NCBI RefSeq assembly: GCF_002127535.1
Contig: NZ_MUBJ01000001.1
Location: 248,001 to 312,000 of the forward strand
Direction of reading: 5' to 3'
DNA length: 64,000 nt
DNA from: Xenorhabdus vietnamensis
Lineage (GTDB): Bacteria; Pseudomonadota; Gammaproteobacteria; Enterobacterales; Enterobacteriaceae
In this document: in pieces, positions 20,163 to 31,872 of the stretch
Layout: each line of letters starts with the position of its first letter
How positions within the stretch are numbered: the first letter of the stretch is position 1
Position numbers and translations under genes: made by a program
Notes under the pieces: model-generated
Told to the model about the DNA's origin: nothing
Databases searched by the model: none
What the model saw: the letters and a program-made list of their open reading frames with translations, nothing else

Positions 20163-22127
20163 ATGAGCTATCAGGTACTTGCCCGTAAGTGGCGCCCACA
20201 AATATTTTCTGATGTGATTGGTCAGCAACATGTGTTGACTGCGTTGTCAAATGGCCTCGCACACCAACGCCTCCATCACGCTTATCTTTTTTCCGGCACT
20301 CGTGGTGTGGGGAAAACTACTATTGCACGTCTGTTGGCAAAAGGACTGAATTGCGAAATAGGTATAACAAAGGCTCCATGTGGTCAGTGTGCGAACTGTC
20401 TTGAAATTGAGCAGGGGCGGTTTGTTGATCTGATTGAAATCGACGCTGCTTCCCGTACAAAGGTAGAAGATACCCGCGAATTATTGGACAACGTTCAATA
20501 TGCACCCGCGCGGGGTCGTTTCAAGGTTTATCTTATTGATGAAGTTCACATGCTTTCTCGCCATAGTTTCAATGCATTATTGAAGACATTGGAAGAGCCA
20601 CCAGAGCATGTGAAATTTCTTCTGGCAACGACAGATCCACAGAAACTGCCAGTGACTATTCTTTCACGCTGTTTGCAATTCCACTTGAAAACACTTGATG
20701 TGAACCAAATCAGTAGTCAATTGGAGCATATCCTTAATGCAGAGCAAATAGAGAGCGATGTTCGTGCTCGTCAACTTCTTGCCCGTGCTGCTGATGGCAG
20801 CATGCGTGATGCCTTGAGTTTAACGGATCAGGCGATTGCTCTTGGTGGAGGAACGCTGTCATCAGATATTGTTAGCCAGATGTTGGGAACTCTGGATGAT
20901 GATCAACCCTTGGCGATGATTGAAGCGTTGGTGCGCGCAGATGGTCAACAAATGATGGCTTTGGTGGAACAAGTGGCCTCTCGCGGTATGGATTGGGAAA
21001 ATCTGCTGGTTGAAACATTATCGCTGTTGCATCGCATTGCCATGCTCCAGCTATTGCCTCAGCAACCTGAAAGCGAATCTTCTTCAACAGAAGGACGGTT
21101 GCGCTTGCTGGCAAGATCAATTTCTCCGACTGATTTGCAGCTTTACTATCAAGCGTTGTTGATGGGGCGTAAGGAGCTTCCTTATGCACCAGAACGACGG
21201 ATGGGCGTTGAAATGGCGTTATTGAGAGCCTTGGCCTTCCATCCCAAAACTGTCATTGAGGAAACACCACCACTACCTGCTGTGGAAAATTTTGTAGCGA
21301 CAATTGAAGTAGCGCCTGTAGCACAACCTTCGGCTCAGTTTTCCTCAAATAATGGGGAAAAAGAACACCTTGAGCAAAGAATGCCTCAACCAATAGGCAA
21401 TGAATCCACGGACAGCAGCCCAACAGCGAAGCTATTGCAAGCGAGAAATTCGTTGACTCGCCAAGGAAATACTCCACCAAAAAAGCCTGAGCCGGCAGAG
21501 TCTGCGAAGGCGAAGCCGACAAGTTCGGCGCTAGAGCGGCTGGTGGCGGTGGCAGAGCAACGGCCTCAATCTTATATCCCTAAAACACGGGAACCTAAAC
21601 CAGTAAAGAAAGAAGCTTATCGCTGGCGGGCAACGAATGCCGGAGAGGAAAAACCGCGCTCGACTGCAACACCAAAAGCGATCAAAGCGGCGCTGGAGCA
21701 TGAGAAGACAACAGAATTGGTAGAAAAGTTGGCTATTGAATCGAAACAAAGGGATTCATGGGCTGCGGAAATTGATAAACTGCATATACCAAAATTGGTT
21801 CAACAGGTAGCACTGAATGCGTTTAAAGAACAGATTGGTGAAAATCGTCTTTGTCTGCATTTGCGTTCACAGCAACGTCATCTTAATTCGGTATCAGCTC
21901 AGAAAGCATTGGCCGAAGCATTAAGTGAGTTGCACGGAAAACCTATTGAACTCGATATCATTGAAGATGATAATCCTGCGGTAAAAACGCCTCTGGAGTG
22001 GCGACAAGCCATTTATGAAGAAAAATTGGCACAAGCGCGTCAATCCATTATTTCGGATAGAACAATTCAAACACTTCAGCAGCTATTTGATGCAGAATTG
22101 GATGAAGAAAGTATCCGGCCTGTTTAA
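20163..22127 (+). CDS. dnaX: DNA polymerase III tau/gamma subunit DnaX
   Basis: DnaX is the clamp-loader ATPase; tau also bridges the polymerases and DnaB. The 654 aa carry the Walker [10 protein letters not shown] (near residue 45), a four-cysteine zinc module ([16 protein letters not shown]) and the DEVHMLS Walker B. The SRC arginine finger follows, then a proline/lysine-rich linker and the tau C-terminal domain. A slippery A AAA AAG at codons 439-441 lets a fraction of ribosomes make the 442-aa gamma form. ybaB-recR follow. Confidence 0.96.
   Translation: MSYQVLARKWRPQIFSDVIGQQHVLTALSNGLAHQRLHHAYLFSGTRGVGKTTIARLLAKGLNCEIGITKAPCGQCANCLEIEQGRFVDLIEIDAASRTKVEDTRELLDNVQYAPARGRFKVYLIDEVHMLSRHSFNALLKTLEEPPEHVKFLLATTDPQKLPVTILSRCLQFHLKTLDVNQISSQLEHILNAEQIESDVRARQLLARAADGSMRDALSLTDQAIALGGGTLSSDIVSQMLGTLDDDQPLAMIEALVRADGQQMMALVEQVASRGMDWENLLVETLSLLHRIAMLQLLPQQPESESSSTEGRLRLLARSISPTDLQLYYQALLMGRKELPYAPERRMGVEMALLRALAFHPKTVIEETPPLPAVENFVATIEVAPVAQPSAQFSSNNGEKEHLEQRMPQPIGNESTDSSPTAKLLQARNSLTRQGNTPPKKPEPAESAKAKPTSSALERLVAVAEQRPQSYIPKTREPKPVKKEAYRWRATNAGEEKPRSTATPKAIKAALEHEKTTELVEKLAIESKQRDSWAAEIDKLHIPKLVQQVALNAFKEQIGENRLCLHLRSQQRHLNSVSAQKALAEALSELHGKPIELDIIEDDNPAVKTPLEWRQAIYEEKLAQARQSIISDRTIQTLQQLFDAELDEESIRPV
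21463..21490 (+). promoter_or_regulatory. programmed -1 frameshift signal in dnaX
   Basis: The heptamer A AAA AAG lies at 21479-21485 in the correct phase (codons CCA AAA AAG). An upstream Shine-Dalgarno-like AAGGA (21463-21467) sits about 11 bases before it. A downstream GCAG-AGT-CTGC hairpin follows (near 21494-21504). After a -1 slip the next codons are GCC and TGA (21488-21490). This reproduces the E. coli arrangement that yields gamma. Confidence 0.88.
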
Positions 22128-22177
22128 CTGTCACAGAGTATTTTTATGCTGTGGCTATAGCGAATAGAGAGAGAATT

Positions 22178-22507
22178 ATGTTTGGTAAAGGTGGTTTGGG
22201 CAATTTGATGAAACAGGCCCAGCAGATGCAAGAAAAAATGCAGAAAATGCAGGAAGAAATTGCAAGTCTGGAAGTGACAGGCGAATCCGGTGCGGGACTG
22301 GTAAAAATCACTATTAATGGTGCTCATAACTGCCGCCGTGTTGAAATCGATCCAAGTTTGATGGACGATGACAAAGATATGCTGGAAGATCTGATCGCAG
22401 CGGCATTCAATGATGCAGCTCGCCGCATTGAAGAAACCCAGAAAGAAAAAATGGCCAATGTTTCCAGCGGAATGCAATTACCGCCTGGATTTAAGATGCC
22501 ATTCTAA
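22178..22507 (+). CDS. ybaB: nucleoid-associated protein YbaB/EbfC
   Basis: This is a small dimeric DNA-binding protein of 109 aa. The start at 22178 gives [20 protein letters not shown], the standard beginning; the frame upstream is not needed. The conserved core is [19 protein letters not shown]. Its stop TAA overlaps the recR ATG (TAATG), so the two are translationally coupled, as in most proteobacteria. Confidence 0.95.
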   Translation: MFGKGGLGNLMKQAQQMQEKMQKMQEEIASLEVTGESGAGLVKITINGAHNCRRVEIDPSLMDDDKDMLEDLIAAAFNDAARRIEETQKEKMANVSSGMQLPPGFKMPF

Positions 22508-23115
22508 TGCAAACCAGTCCTCTTCTTGAATCTCTGATGGAAGCCTTGCGCTGCTTGCCCGGCGTAGGCCCCAAATCTGCGCAGCGGATGGCATTTCATC
22601 TTTTGCAGAGAGAGCGCAGTGGTGGAATGCGATTGGCACAGGCACTAACGCGAGCCATGTCTGAGATTGGTCACTGCCAGGGTTGTCGGACATTCACGGA
22701 ACAGGAACAGTGCACGATTTGTGCTAATCCCCGTCGTAAGCAGAATGGCCAGCTCTGTGTAGTGGAAAGCCCTGCGGATATTCATGCCATCGAACAAACA
22801 GGTCAGTTTGCAGGGCGCTATTTTGTCCTGATGGGGCATTTATCGCCTCTGGATGGTATTGGGCCAATGGATATTGGTTTGGATCGTTTAGAAGAGCGTT
22901 TATCTTCTGAAACTTTGTCAGAAATCATTTTGGCAACCAACCCAACTGTTGAAGGAGAGGCAACAGCAAATTATATTGCAGAAATGTGCTCTCAATATGG
23001 TGTGACAGCTAGCCGAATTGCTCATGGTGTCCCTGTGGGTGGTGAGCTTGAAATGGTGGATGGAACAACGTTGTCTCATTCATTGGCTGGCCGTCAAAAA
23101 ATCACTAATTTGTGA
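22507..23115 (+). CDS. recR: recombination protein RecR
   Basis: RecR works with RecF and RecO to load RecA onto gapped DNA. The 202 aa have an N-terminal helix-hairpin-helix ([17 protein letters not shown]) and a four-cysteine zinc finger ([16 protein letters not shown]). A Toprim domain ([17 protein letters not shown]) and the C-terminal Walker-like region [12 protein letters not shown] follow. E. coli RecR has 201 aa. Confidence 0.96.
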   Translation: MQTSPLLESLMEALRCLPGVGPKSAQRMAFHLLQRERSGGMRLAQALTRAMSEIGHCQGCRTFTEQEQCTICANPRRKQNGQLCVVESPADIHAIEQTGQFAGRYFVLMGHLSPLDGIGPMDIGLDRLEERLSSETLSEIILATNPTVEGEATANYIAEMCSQYGVTASRIAHGVPVGGELEMVDGTTLSHSLAGRQKITNL

Positions 23116-23228
23116 TGTATCTCCCAAATTCAGATGAGTAATTCCAATGGATGGTGCTGATTATGCCGCCATCCATAGCTGATTTACCCGCTTATCAAAC
23201 TAATTTTACATTCTTCTTGTTGTCTTAA

Positions 23229-23257
23229 CTTGAAACTTCCCATATCTATCCCCATTT
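23229..23257 (+). promoter_or_regulatory. sigma-32 heat-shock promoter of htpG
   Basis: CTTGAA (23229-23234) and CCCCATTT (23250-23257) are separated by 15 bases, matching the sigma-32 consensus CTTGAA-N13-17-CCCCATNT. The element lies about 55 bp before the htpG start. E. coli htpG is a heat-shock gene. Confidence 0.85.
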
Positions 23258-23311
23258 GATTACCATCGTCCGATTTTACATATCTGAACTGGATTTAGAT
23301 TGAGGTAATAA

Positions 23312-25207
23312 ATGAGCATGAAAGGTCAGGAAACCCGTGGATTTCAGTCTGAAGTCAAACAACTGTTGCAGTTGATGATCCATTCTCTCTATTCCAACAA
23401 AGAAATTTTTCTCCGTGAATTGATTTCAAACGCATCTGATGCTGCTGACAAATTGCGTTTCCGTGCATTGTCCGCGCCTGAACTGTATGAAAATGATGGT
23501 GAATTGCGAGTTCGTTTGGCTGTTGATAACGAACAGAAAACCATCACTATCAGCGATAATGGTATCGGCATGTCCCGTGATGAAGTGATTGATAATCTGG
23601 GAACGATTGCAAAATCTGGTACTAAAGCATTTCTTGAATCCATTGGTTCTGATCAGGCAAAAGACAGCCAATTGATTGGTCAATTTGGTGTCGGCTTCTA
23701 CTCCGCATTTATCGTTGCAGATAAAGTTACTGTACGTACTCGTGCAGCAGGGACACCAGTTGAGCAAGGTGTATTCTGGGAATCAACAGGAGAAGGTGAT
23801 TACACCGTTGCTGATATTGAAAAATCAGAGCGTGGCACAGAAATCACCCTGCATCTGCGTGATGAGGAAAGTGAATTTCTCAATGACTGGCGTCTGCGTT
23901 CTATCATCGGTAAATATTCTGATCACATTGCTTTGCCGGTTGAAATTGAAACCCAGACTAAAAACGAAGAAGACGACTCGGTTACTGTCACATGGGAAAA
24001 AATTAACAAGGCCCAAGCCTTGTGGACTCGTGGTAAATCTGAAATCAGCGATGAAGAGTATCAAGAGTTTTATAAACATATCTCCCATGATTTTACAGAC
24101 TCTTTGATTTGGAGTCATAACCGTGTTGAAGGTAAGCAAGAGTACACTAGCCTGCTGTATATTCCTTCTCAGGCACCATGGGATATGTGGAACCGTGAAC
24201 ATAAACATGGACTGAAACTGTATGTACAGCGTGTATTCATCATGGATGAAGCTGAGCAGTTCATGCCAAATTATCTGCGTTTTGTTCGTGGCCTGATTGA
24301 TTCCAACGACCTGCCATTGAATGTTTCTCGTGAAATTTTGCAAGACAGCACAATCACACGTAACCTGCGCAGTGCGCTGACTAAACGTGTATTGCAAATG
24401 CTGGATAAACTGGCAAAAGACGATGCAGAAAAATATCAGACCTTCTGGCAGCAGTTCGGCTTGGTGATGAAAGAAGGGCCTGCCGAAGACGGCACAAACA
24501 AAGAAAGCATTGCTAAATTACTGCGTTTTGCTACGACTCATAATGATGACTCCGCTCAAACGGTTTCTCTGGAAGATTACGTTGGTCGCATGGCAGAAGG
24601 GCAGGAGAAGATTTATTTCATCACAGCGGATAGTTATGCTGCGGCGAAGAATAGTCCACACCTGGAGCTGTTCCGTAAGAAAGGCATTGAGGTTCTGTTG
24701 CTGTCCGACCGTATTGACGAATGGATGATGAGCTATTTAACAGAATTTGATGGCAAATCACTCCAATCTGTCAGCAAGGCTGATGAATCCCTCGATAAAC
24801 TGGCGGATGAAAATAAAGCTGAGCAGGAAGAAGCAGACAAAAAACTAGAGCCATTTGTTGAGCGTGTGAAAAGTTTGCTGGGTGAGCGAGTGAAAGAAGT
24901 TAAGCTAACTCATCGTCTGACAGATACTCCGGCCATCGTAACAACCGATGCCAATGCAATGAGTACTCAAATGGCGAAGTTGTTTGCGGCGGCAGGTCAG
25001 TCTGCACCAGAAGTAAGCTATAACTTTGAGCTGAATCCTGAACACGTTCTGGTTAAAAAATCAGCTAGCATTGAAGATGATGCTGAATTCGCTGATTGGG
25101 TAGAATTATTGCTGGATCAAGCATTGTTTGCTGAACGCGGCACATTGGATGATCCAAACCAATTTATTCGTCGAATGAATCAATTACTATTAACTGAAAA
25201 AGCTTAA
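23312..25207 (+). CDS. htpG: Hsp90 molecular chaperone HtpG
   Basis: HtpG is the bacterial Hsp90 and works with the DnaK system. The 631 aa show the N-terminal GHKL ATPase: [22 protein letters not shown], then [11 protein letters not shown]. The middle domain has the catalytic-loop NVSREILQ, and the C-terminal dimer domain follows. The start ATG 23312 has GAGG spaced six bases; a second ATG two codons later corresponds to the E. coli start. A sigma-32 promoter lies upstream. Confidence 0.97.
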   Translation: MSMKGQETRGFQSEVKQLLQLMIHSLYSNKEIFLRELISNASDAADKLRFRALSAPELYENDGELRVRLAVDNEQKTITISDNGIGMSRDEVIDNLGTIAKSGTKAFLESIGSDQAKDSQLIGQFGVGFYSAFIVADKVTVRTRAAGTPVEQGVFWESTGEGDYTVADIEKSERGTEITLHLRDEESEFLNDWRLRSIIGKYSDHIALPVEIETQTKNEEDDSVTVTWEKINKAQALWTRGKSEISDEEYQEFYKHISHDFTDSLIWSHNRVEGKQEYTSLLYIPSQAPWDMWNREHKHGLKLYVQRVFIMDEAEQFMPNYLRFVRGLIDSNDLPLNVSREILQDSTITRNLRSALTKRVLQMLDKLAKDDAEKYQTFWQQFGLVMKEGPAEDGTNKESIAKLLRFATTHNDDSAQTVSLEDYVGRMAEGQEKIYFITADSYAAAKNSPHLELFRKKGIEVLLLSDRIDEWMMSYLTEFDGKSLQSVSKADESLDKLADENKAEQEEADKKLEPFVERVKSLLGERVKEVKLTHRLTDTPAIVTTDANAMSTQMAKLFAAAGQSAPEVSYNFELNPEHVLVKKSASIEDDAEFADWVELLLDQALFAERGTLDDPNQFIRRMNQLLLTEKA

Positions 25208-25227
25208 GCTTATTGAAATAATAGTAA

Positions 25228-26028
<801 letters not shown>

Positions 26029-26114
26029 TTTCGTGCATCCTTGAATGATTATCTCCGAATAATTTCAGGTTTTTATCTGAAAAATAAAGGGGATACATCT
26101 AAAATTGTTAGAAA

Positions 26115-26143
26115 CAGGCGGTCTTTTACCGCCTGACTTTTTT
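26115..26143 (+). terminator. terminator after adk
   Basis: CAGGCGGT-CTTTT-ACCGCCTG is a perfect 8-bp stem followed by ACTTTTTTT, a classical intrinsic terminator between adk and hemH. Confidence 0.88.
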
Positions 26144-26270
26144 GTCGTTTGCAGTGTTGTTTTTGTTGTTTGCATATACTGTATGAGAAGTTCACTCCAT
26201 GAAATGTTACATGTGACTATCATTCATGTTTTATACTAGATTGTCAGTCATTTTAATGGAGCTCTGAGGA

Positions 26271-27263
26271 ATGAGTAGCAAGAAGTATGGTGTTCTATTG
26301 GTGAACCTTGGTACACCTGATGCACCAACACCAGCAGCAATAAGATGTTATCTGGCAAAGTTTCTGAGTGACAGAAGAGTCGTTGATATCCCTCCATTTA
26401 TTTGGAAACCTATATTGAATGGTTTTATTCTTCCTTTCCGTTCTTCTCGTGTTGCTAAGCTTTACCAAGAAATTTGGATGGAAGAAGGGTCTCCTTTATT
26501 AGTTTATAGCCTCCGTCAACAGAAGTTGCTGAAAGAAAAGTTATTAGGCGAACCGCTGGGCGAAAAGTTAGCGAATATTCCAGTTGCTTTGGGGATGACT
26601 TATGGTTTTCCCTCACTGCCTCAGGCTGTCGATGGTTTGCTGCAACAGGGCATTGATGATCTCATTATATTGCCACTTTATCCTCAATACTCCAGTACAA
26701 CTTCGGCCGCGGTTTTTGACAGCATCAGTAAAATATTGCGAGGATATCGGACAATTCCTACCCTACATTTTGTCCGCAGTTATGCTACACATCCTGCCTA
26801 TATTGCAGCATTAAAAGAAACTATCGAGCAGAGCTTTGAAAAACATGGTCAACCTGATCGTTTAATTATTTCCTATCATGGTATTCCTGAACGTCTGGCA
26901 AAGATGGGGGATATTTATCCACAAGATTGTAAAGCGACGACTGAGTTGTTGAGCCAGGTAATTGATTATCCAAAAGATAAAATTATGATGACATATCAGT
27001 CGCGTTTTGGTCGCTTACCGTGGTTATCTCCTTATACAGATAAAACAATGGCATCGTTACCAAGCCAGGGAGTGGGGCATGTTCAAGTAGTGTGTCCGGG
27101 GTTTGCGTCAGATTGCTTGGAAACACTGGAAGAAATTAAGCAACAGAATAAAATTATCTTTTTAGGTGCTGGTGGGAAAAAGTTTGAATATATCTCTGCA
27201 CTTAATGATAATGAAGCCCACATTTCGTTGCTTGCACAACTGGTAACCAATGTCATGAAATAA
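26271..27263 (+). CDS. hemH: ferrochelatase HemH
   Basis: HemH inserts Fe2+ into protoporphyrin IX, the last step of haem synthesis, at the membrane surface. The 330 aa start [20 protein letters not shown]. They contain the metal/porphyrin-binding ISYHGIPER with its histidine, TYQSRFGR, and [16 protein letters not shown]. coli HemH has 320 aa. Downstream, in place of aes, lies a wzz gene and then gsk, an arrangement reminiscent of the Yersinia hemH-gsk O-antigen locus. Confidence 0.95.
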   Translation: MSSKKYGVLLVNLGTPDAPTPAAIRCYLAKFLSDRRVVDIPPFIWKPILNGFILPFRSSRVAKLYQEIWMEEGSPLLVYSLRQQKLLKEKLLGEPLGEKLANIPVALGMTYGFPSLPQAVDGLLQQGIDDLIILPLYPQYSSTTSAAVFDSISKILRGYRTIPTLHFVRSYATHPAYIAALKETIEQSFEKHGQPDRLIISYHGIPERLAKMGDIYPQDCKATTELLSQVIDYPKDKIMMTYQSRFGRLPWLSPYTDKTMASLPSQGVGHVQVVCPGFASDCLETLEEIKQQNKIIFLGAGGKKFEYISALNDNEAHISLLAQLVTNVMK

Positions 27264-27361
27264 CATGTAGCTGCTTGTTATGGACAATATCACATACAGT
27301 GAATGGCAGATATTGATAGTCGTATGATTTTTGAGGGCATGGTTTTTAAGGATAAGGGTTC

Positions 27362-27388
27362 TTAAACCAGGTGAGTGCGGTAAGCGGG
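27362..27388 (+). promoter_or_regulatory. possible degenerate JUMPstart/ops element before wzz
   Basis: Between hemH and wzz, TTAAACCAGG is followed after five bases by GCGGTAAGCGG. JUMPstart elements contain AAGCCAGG and end in the RfaH-binding ops GGCGGTAGCGTG. The resemblance is partial: one inserted A in the ops core and altered spacing. Treat as a weak candidate. Confidence 0.3.
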
Positions 27389-27444
27389 AGACAGAGCTTG
27401 CGTATTAATAAAAATCAAAATTATTTGGATTGGACATATAGATA

Positions 27445-28548
27445 ATGAGTAATAAACCTATTAAGCACCCTGATTTTTACGAAGAGCATTCAAATTATTA
27501 TCATCCAGCGCAGGAAGATGAAATTGATTTGTTTGAACTATTCTCTGTGCTCTTCCAATCAAAATATTTGATCATTGCAGTTTCTTTCGTTTTTGCAATT
27601 ATTGGCTTCGGTATCGCATCATTTTTACCCCAAAAATGGACCAGTACAGCTGCCGTGGTGCAACCAGGGTTGGAAGAGTTTCAGCCATTAAAAAAAGTGT
27701 TAACAGATTTGCAGGTTTTGAATTTTGAGCCAAAATTGACCGAAGAGTCGTTGTATAAACGGTTTATCGAAAACTATAATTCACGTGTATTGCGTGAAGA
27801 ATATTTGGTTAGTACAGATTACTTTAAGGCCTTGCCAGCTAAGCATCATGAGGAGTCTGGCTTAGAGCAAAGAAAATTGATCGAACAAATAGTCAATAAA
27901 AATATTTCCGTATCTTTACCTAAGAAAGATGATGATATTGATGAAGCGATTCTCTCTTCCAGTGCTGATAATGCAAAAGATGCTTACAATCTATTAAACG
28001 GTTATATCAAATTTGTCTCTTCAGTGGTTCGGGATCAAGTGAAAGATGAGCTGAATGATATGGTTCATCAGAAATTGGCGTACTCGAAAAAGCTTTATGC
28101 TCTCGATTTGTCTCGTGCCGACAATTTGCGCAATGTGGATATTGAACGATTGAAGTATGCTATTTCTATTGCTAATTCTGCCGGTGTCAAAAAACCTGTA
28201 TCGAATGGTGGAGCTATGATCAAGGATGATCCGGATTATTCGATCGCATTGGGTTCTGATGCATTGCAACGTAAGTTACAGATTACTGAAGAAATCACTG
28301 ATCCAGCTAAAATTGATGCAGATATGCGTAACCGTCAGTTATATATCAAAAGTCTGGAAAAAGTGAATATTGATAAGGTCGATTTCGTGCCATTCAAGTA
28401 TATGCAGGAACCTTACGAACCAACTTCAAAGGATTCACCCAAGCGTTTGCTGATTTTGATTGGGGCTGGTTTTATCGGATTTATTTTATCCATCATGTAT
28501 GTTCTGTTGAGCCACATGGTAAGTAGTCGCCGGAAACAAGAGGCTTAA
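27445..28548 (+). CDS. wzz: Wzz-type O-antigen chain-length regulator
   Basis: This is an inner-membrane polysaccharide co-polymerase of the Wzz/FepE family that sets the modal length of O-antigen made by Wzy. The 367 aa have the EIDLFELFSVLFQSK lead, TM1 near residues 37-58 (YLIIAVSFVFAIIGFGIASF), a large periplasmic helical domain and a proline-rich EPYEPTSKDSPKR. TM2 follows near 332-352. It is the only polysaccharide gene between hemH and gsk and has its own terminator downstream. WzzB and FepE cannot be told apart here. Confidence 0.85.
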   Translation: MSNKPIKHPDFYEEHSNYYHPAQEDEIDLFELFSVLFQSKYLIIAVSFVFAIIGFGIASFLPQKWTSTAAVVQPGLEEFQPLKKVLTDLQVLNFEPKLTEESLYKRFIENYNSRVLREEYLVSTDYFKALPAKHHEESGLEQRKLIEQIVNKNISVSLPKKDDDIDEAILSSSADNAKDAYNLLNGYIKFVSSVVRDQVKDELNDMVHQKLAYSKKLYALDLSRADNLRNVDIERLKYAISIANSAGVKKPVSNGGAMIKDDPDYSIALGSDALQRKLQITEEITDPAKIDADMRNRQLYIKSLEKVNIDKVDFVPFKYMQEPYEPTSKDSPKRLLILIGAGFIGFILSIMYVLLSHMVSSRRKQEA

Positions 28549-28611
28549 TATTATTTAAAGCCAATGAAATAATTCGTTATAAATGATAATGTTCTGATAG
28601 CTTACGTTTCT

Positions 28612-28650
28612 ACAGCCAATGTTTTAATAGCATTGGCTGTCTTCATTTTT
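28612..28650 (+). terminator. terminator after wzz
   Basis: ACAGCCAATG (28612-28621) and CATTGGCTGT (28631-28640) form a perfect 10-bp stem followed by CTTCATTTTT. Confidence 0.8.
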
Positions 28651-28740
28651 GTCGCTTGGTTTTTTATTTCTCTCCGGTATTGTGACACATTGTATTGTGC
28701 TAAAATGCTGCATATTTTAGCTCTATAACAGCAATTCATT

Positions 28741-30051
28741 ATGAAATTCCCTGGTAAACGTAAATCTAAACACTATTTTCCTGTCAGTTTAAAAGATCCT
28801 CTGCTCCAGCCTATCAAAGAGATGATGGATACCGAAAATAACAGAGCCTACATTGTCGGTATTGACCAGACATTGGTTGATATCGAAGCCAAAGTTGATG
28901 AGGATTTCATCCAGCGTTATAACCTGAGCCAGGGACACTCTTTAGTTATTGAAGATGATGTAGCTGAGGCACTTTATAAGGAACTGACAGACAAAAACCT
29001 CATCAGTCACGAATTTGCGGGGGGCACTATTGGTAACACCTTGCACAATTATTCTGTTCTGGCTGATGATAAATCCGTATTGCTTGGCACCATGTGCAAT
29101 AACATCCAAATAGGAAGTTATGCGTATTGCTATCTTTGCAATACATCCAGCCGTATGGATTTAAATCACCTTCAGGGCGTTGATGGTCCAATAGGTCGCT
29201 GTTTTACCTTAGTGACGGAAAATGGTGAAAGAACGTTTGCTATCAGCCCGGGTTTAATGAACCAGCTTTGCCCAGAACGTATTCCTGAACATATTATTGC
29301 GGAAGCTTCAGCTTTGGTAATCACCGCTTATCTTGTGCGTTGTAAATCGGGTGAACCAATGCCGGAAGCGACGATGAAAGCTATTGAGTATGCGAAGAAG
29401 CATAATGTACCTGTTGTATTGACGTTAGGAACAAAATACGTCATTGCTGATGATCCACAATGGTGGCGTGATTTTCTGGCTGAAAATGTTTCTGTTGTTG
29501 CAATGAATGAAGATGAAGCTTATGAACTGACAGGTTTCAGTGATCCTTTGTTAGCGGCTGACAAGGCGCTAAATTGGGTGGATTTGGTGTTGTGTACCGC
29601 AGGGCCAGCTGGATTGTACATGGCGGGTTATACTGAGGAGGAATACAAGCGCCAAACGTCTCACCCTTTGTTGCCTGGCGCGATTGCAGAATTTAACTGT
29701 TATGAATTCAGCCGCGCAATGCGTAAAGTTGATTGTCAGAATCCGATGCGGGTCTATTCCCATATTGAGCCTTATATGGGAGGACCTGAAAAAATTATGA
29801 ATACCAATGGTGCTGGGGATGGCGCATTATCTGCATTACTGCATGATATCACTGCGAATAGCTATCACCGCATGAATGTGCCGAATTCCAGCAAACATAT
29901 GCGTTCTTATTTAACCTATTCTTCTCTGGCTCAGGTATGCAAGTACGCAAACAGAGTAAGTTATCAGGTATTGAGCCAGCATTCCCCACGCCTGACCAGA
30001 GGGTTGCCGGAGAAAGAAGATAGTCTGGAAGAGTCTTACTGGGAGCGTTGA
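28741..30051 (+). CDS. gsk: inosine-guanosine kinase Gsk
   Basis: Gsk phosphorylates inosine and guanosine to IMP and GMP in purine salvage. The 436-aa PfkB-family protein shows FAGGTIGNTLHNYS for substrate binding and the C-terminal PfkB motif NTNGAGDGALSALL, with the catalytic aspartate. E. coli Gsk has 434 aa. It converges on ybaL across a shared terminator. Confidence 0.95.
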   Translation: MKFPGKRKSKHYFPVSLKDPLLQPIKEMMDTENNRAYIVGIDQTLVDIEAKVDEDFIQRYNLSQGHSLVIEDDVAEALYKELTDKNLISHEFAGGTIGNTLHNYSVLADDKSVLLGTMCNNIQIGSYAYCYLCNTSSRMDLNHLQGVDGPIGRCFTLVTENGERTFAISPGLMNQLCPERIPEHIIAEASALVITAYLVRCKSGEPMPEATMKAIEYAKKHNVPVVLTLGTKYVIADDPQWWRDFLAENVSVVAMNEDEAYELTGFSDPLLAADKALNWVDLVLCTAGPAGLYMAGYTEEEYKRQTSHPLLPGAIAEFNCYEFSRAMRKVDCQNPMRVYSHIEPYMGGPEKIMNTNGAGDGALSALLHDITANSYHRMNVPNSSKHMRSYLTYSSLAQVCKYANRVSYQVLSQHSPRLTRGLPEKEDSLEESYWER

Positions 30052-30115
30052 TTCTGGTAGCCTGAAGTGATAGCAATCTGAAATATTGTCTTAACTGTTT
30101 TTTATTTGATTTACA

Positions 30116-30144
30116 GGAATATCCCCATAACTTGGGGGTATTCC
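30116..30144. terminator. bidirectional terminator between gsk and ybaL
   Basis: GGAATATCCCC (30116-30126) pairs with GGGGGTATTCC (30134-30144), 11 pairs with one G-U. It is located between convergent genes. Confidence 0.72.
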
Positions 30145-30156
30145 TTAGTTTGTAAG

Positions 30157-31872
30157 TTATATTGATGTTGGAACTGTTGGTGAAGGTAATGATGGCGGTT
30201 CTATCGGGCAACCTTCCTCATATTCAGGCAGTGCATCGGCCATTGCTCGTGCTATCTCATGTTCACCAATGACGATATGGTTAGTGCCGCGCTCTTTAAT
30301 GTAGGCGACTTCATCATCATAATGGGCTCGAACAATGATATCGATATCTGGCCTGATTTCTCTGGCATTCGCAACAATTTCACCAGCTTCGTAACCGTTG
30401 GGTATTGTCAGGAATAATGTACAAGCACAATCGAGCCGTGCTAGAGCCATGATTTCTTTATTGACGGCGTTACCCATTACTGCACTGATACCCATTTCGC
30501 CCAATTCTTCAAATCGGGTACGTGTATCTTCAATGGCCACAATTGGGAAGTTTCTTTCTTGTAAATGTTGGCAAAGTTGGCGGCCCACTCGACCGTAACC
30601 CACCACGATAGCATGACCACAAATATTGACAGGGATTTGAGTTTCTTCTTCCAGTGTTTCTTCGAGTAACTGTTCTTCAATGGTTTCTGTTTTTTCTAAA
30701 TAGCGATCCAATAAGCTGAATAGAATAGGATTAAACATGATTGAAATGATGGCGCTAGCCAATACAAGATTACGGGCTTCTCCATTCAAGAACCCTAGTG
30801 TGACACCGAGTCCCGCGAGAATGAAGGCAAACTCACCAATTTGGGCAAGGCTGACAGAGATGGTTAAAGCGGTACGGCGTGAATGCCCAAACATTTTGAC
30901 CAGTATCATGGCAGCTAAAGACTTGCCAATGATAATAATGGCAAGGGTTCCTAGAATAGCAAGAGGTTGATGAATTAGAACTCTGGGATCAAATAGCATT
31001 CCAACAGAAACAAAGAAAAGAACCGCAAAAGCATCTCTTAACGGTAAAGTATCTTGAGCTGCCCGATGGCTTAATTCAGACTCATTCAATACCATGCCCG
31101 CGAAGAATGCCCCGAGAGCAAATGAAGCATCAAACAGTGTCACAGCACCATAAGCAACACCTAATGCAATGGCAAGTACAGCTAGCGTGAATAGTTCACG
31201 GGAGCCTGTTGCTGCTGTTTTTGCCAGTAACCAAGGAATGACACGTCGCCCGACAAAAATCATCAATAAAATAAAAGCAATAACTTTTCCAATTGTGACA
31301 GATAACTTTAATAGTAATTGACCAAAGTTTGCATTCTGGTTGTCCAGAATCCCCGCCACTGCTGGGAGTAACACCAACGCCAGTACCATTGCCAGATCTT
31401 CAACAATTAACCAACCAATGGCAATTTGCCCTCTTTGGCTATCGATGAGTTGTCGTTCTTCTAATGACCTGAGTAATACCACTGTGCTGGCGGTGGACAG
31501 ACAAAGACCAAAAACAATGCCGCTCAATAATTCCCAGCCAAGTAGTGCCGATAAACCTACACCCAATAAAGTTGCGACTGCAATTTGAGCGATCGCACCA
31601 GGAATGGCAATGGATTTGACGGCTAACAAATCTTTAAGTGAAAAATGCAGACCGACACCAAACATCAATAAAATCACGCCAATCTCTGAAAGTTGTGGAG
31701 CCAAAGATGTATCGGCAGTGAAACCTGGTGTAAAGGGACCCGCTAATACACCTGCTAAAAGGTATCCTACTAGAGGTGAGATTTTCAGGCGCTGTGCAAG
31801 CATGCCAAGCAGATAGGCGAGAACAAAGCCGCCAACAATGGTCGTGATAAGAGATGTCGAATGCTCCATCAA
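30157..31872 (-). CDS. ybaL: CPA2-family cation/proton antiporter YbaL
   Basis: This inner-membrane monovalent cation:proton antiporter-2 protein is related to KefB/KefC. The 571 aa have about 12 membrane helices (residues 1-390) followed by a TrkA-N/RCK domain starting at HAIVVGYGRVGRQLCQ (the NAD-binding GxGxxG). The E. coli YbaL length is 558. The physiological substrate is not established. Its position between gsk and fsr is conserved. Confidence 0.92.
   Translation of the reverse strand: MMEHSTSLITTIVGGFVLAYLLGMLAQRLKISPLVGYLLAGVLAGPFTPGFTADTSLAPQLSEIGVILLMFGVGLHFSLKDLLAVKSIAIPGAIAQIAVATLLGVGLSALLGWELLSGIVFGLCLSTASTVVLLRSLEERQLIDSQRGQIAIGWLIVEDLAMVLALVLLPAVAGILDNQNANFGQLLLKLSVTIGKVIAFILLMIFVGRRVIPWLLAKTAATGSRELFTLAVLAIALGVAYGAVTLFDASFALGAFFAGMVLNESELSHRAAQDTLPLRDAFAVLFFVSVGMLFDPRVLIHQPLAILGTLAIIIIGKSLAAMILVKMFGHSRRTALTISVSLAQIGEFAFILAGLGVTLGFLNGEARNLVLASAIISIMFNPILFSLLDRYLEKTETIEEQLLEETLEEETQIPVNICGHAIVVGYGRVGRQLCQHLQERNFPIVAIEDTRTRFEELGEMGISAVMGNAVNKEIMALARLDCACTLFLTIPNGYEAGEIVANAREIRPDIDIIVRAHYDDEVAYIKERGTNHIVIGEHEIARAMADALPEYEEGCPIEPPSLPSPTVPTSI

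Noticed and set aside
22124-22477. 117-aa minus-strand ORF opposite ybaB
   Set aside because: It is a mirror of the conserved ybaB gene with no family resemblance; a shadow frame.
23825-24397. 190-aa minus-strand ORF opposite htpG
   Set aside because: Antisense shadow of the htpG coding sequence; low-complexity composition typical of reverse frames and no start signal.
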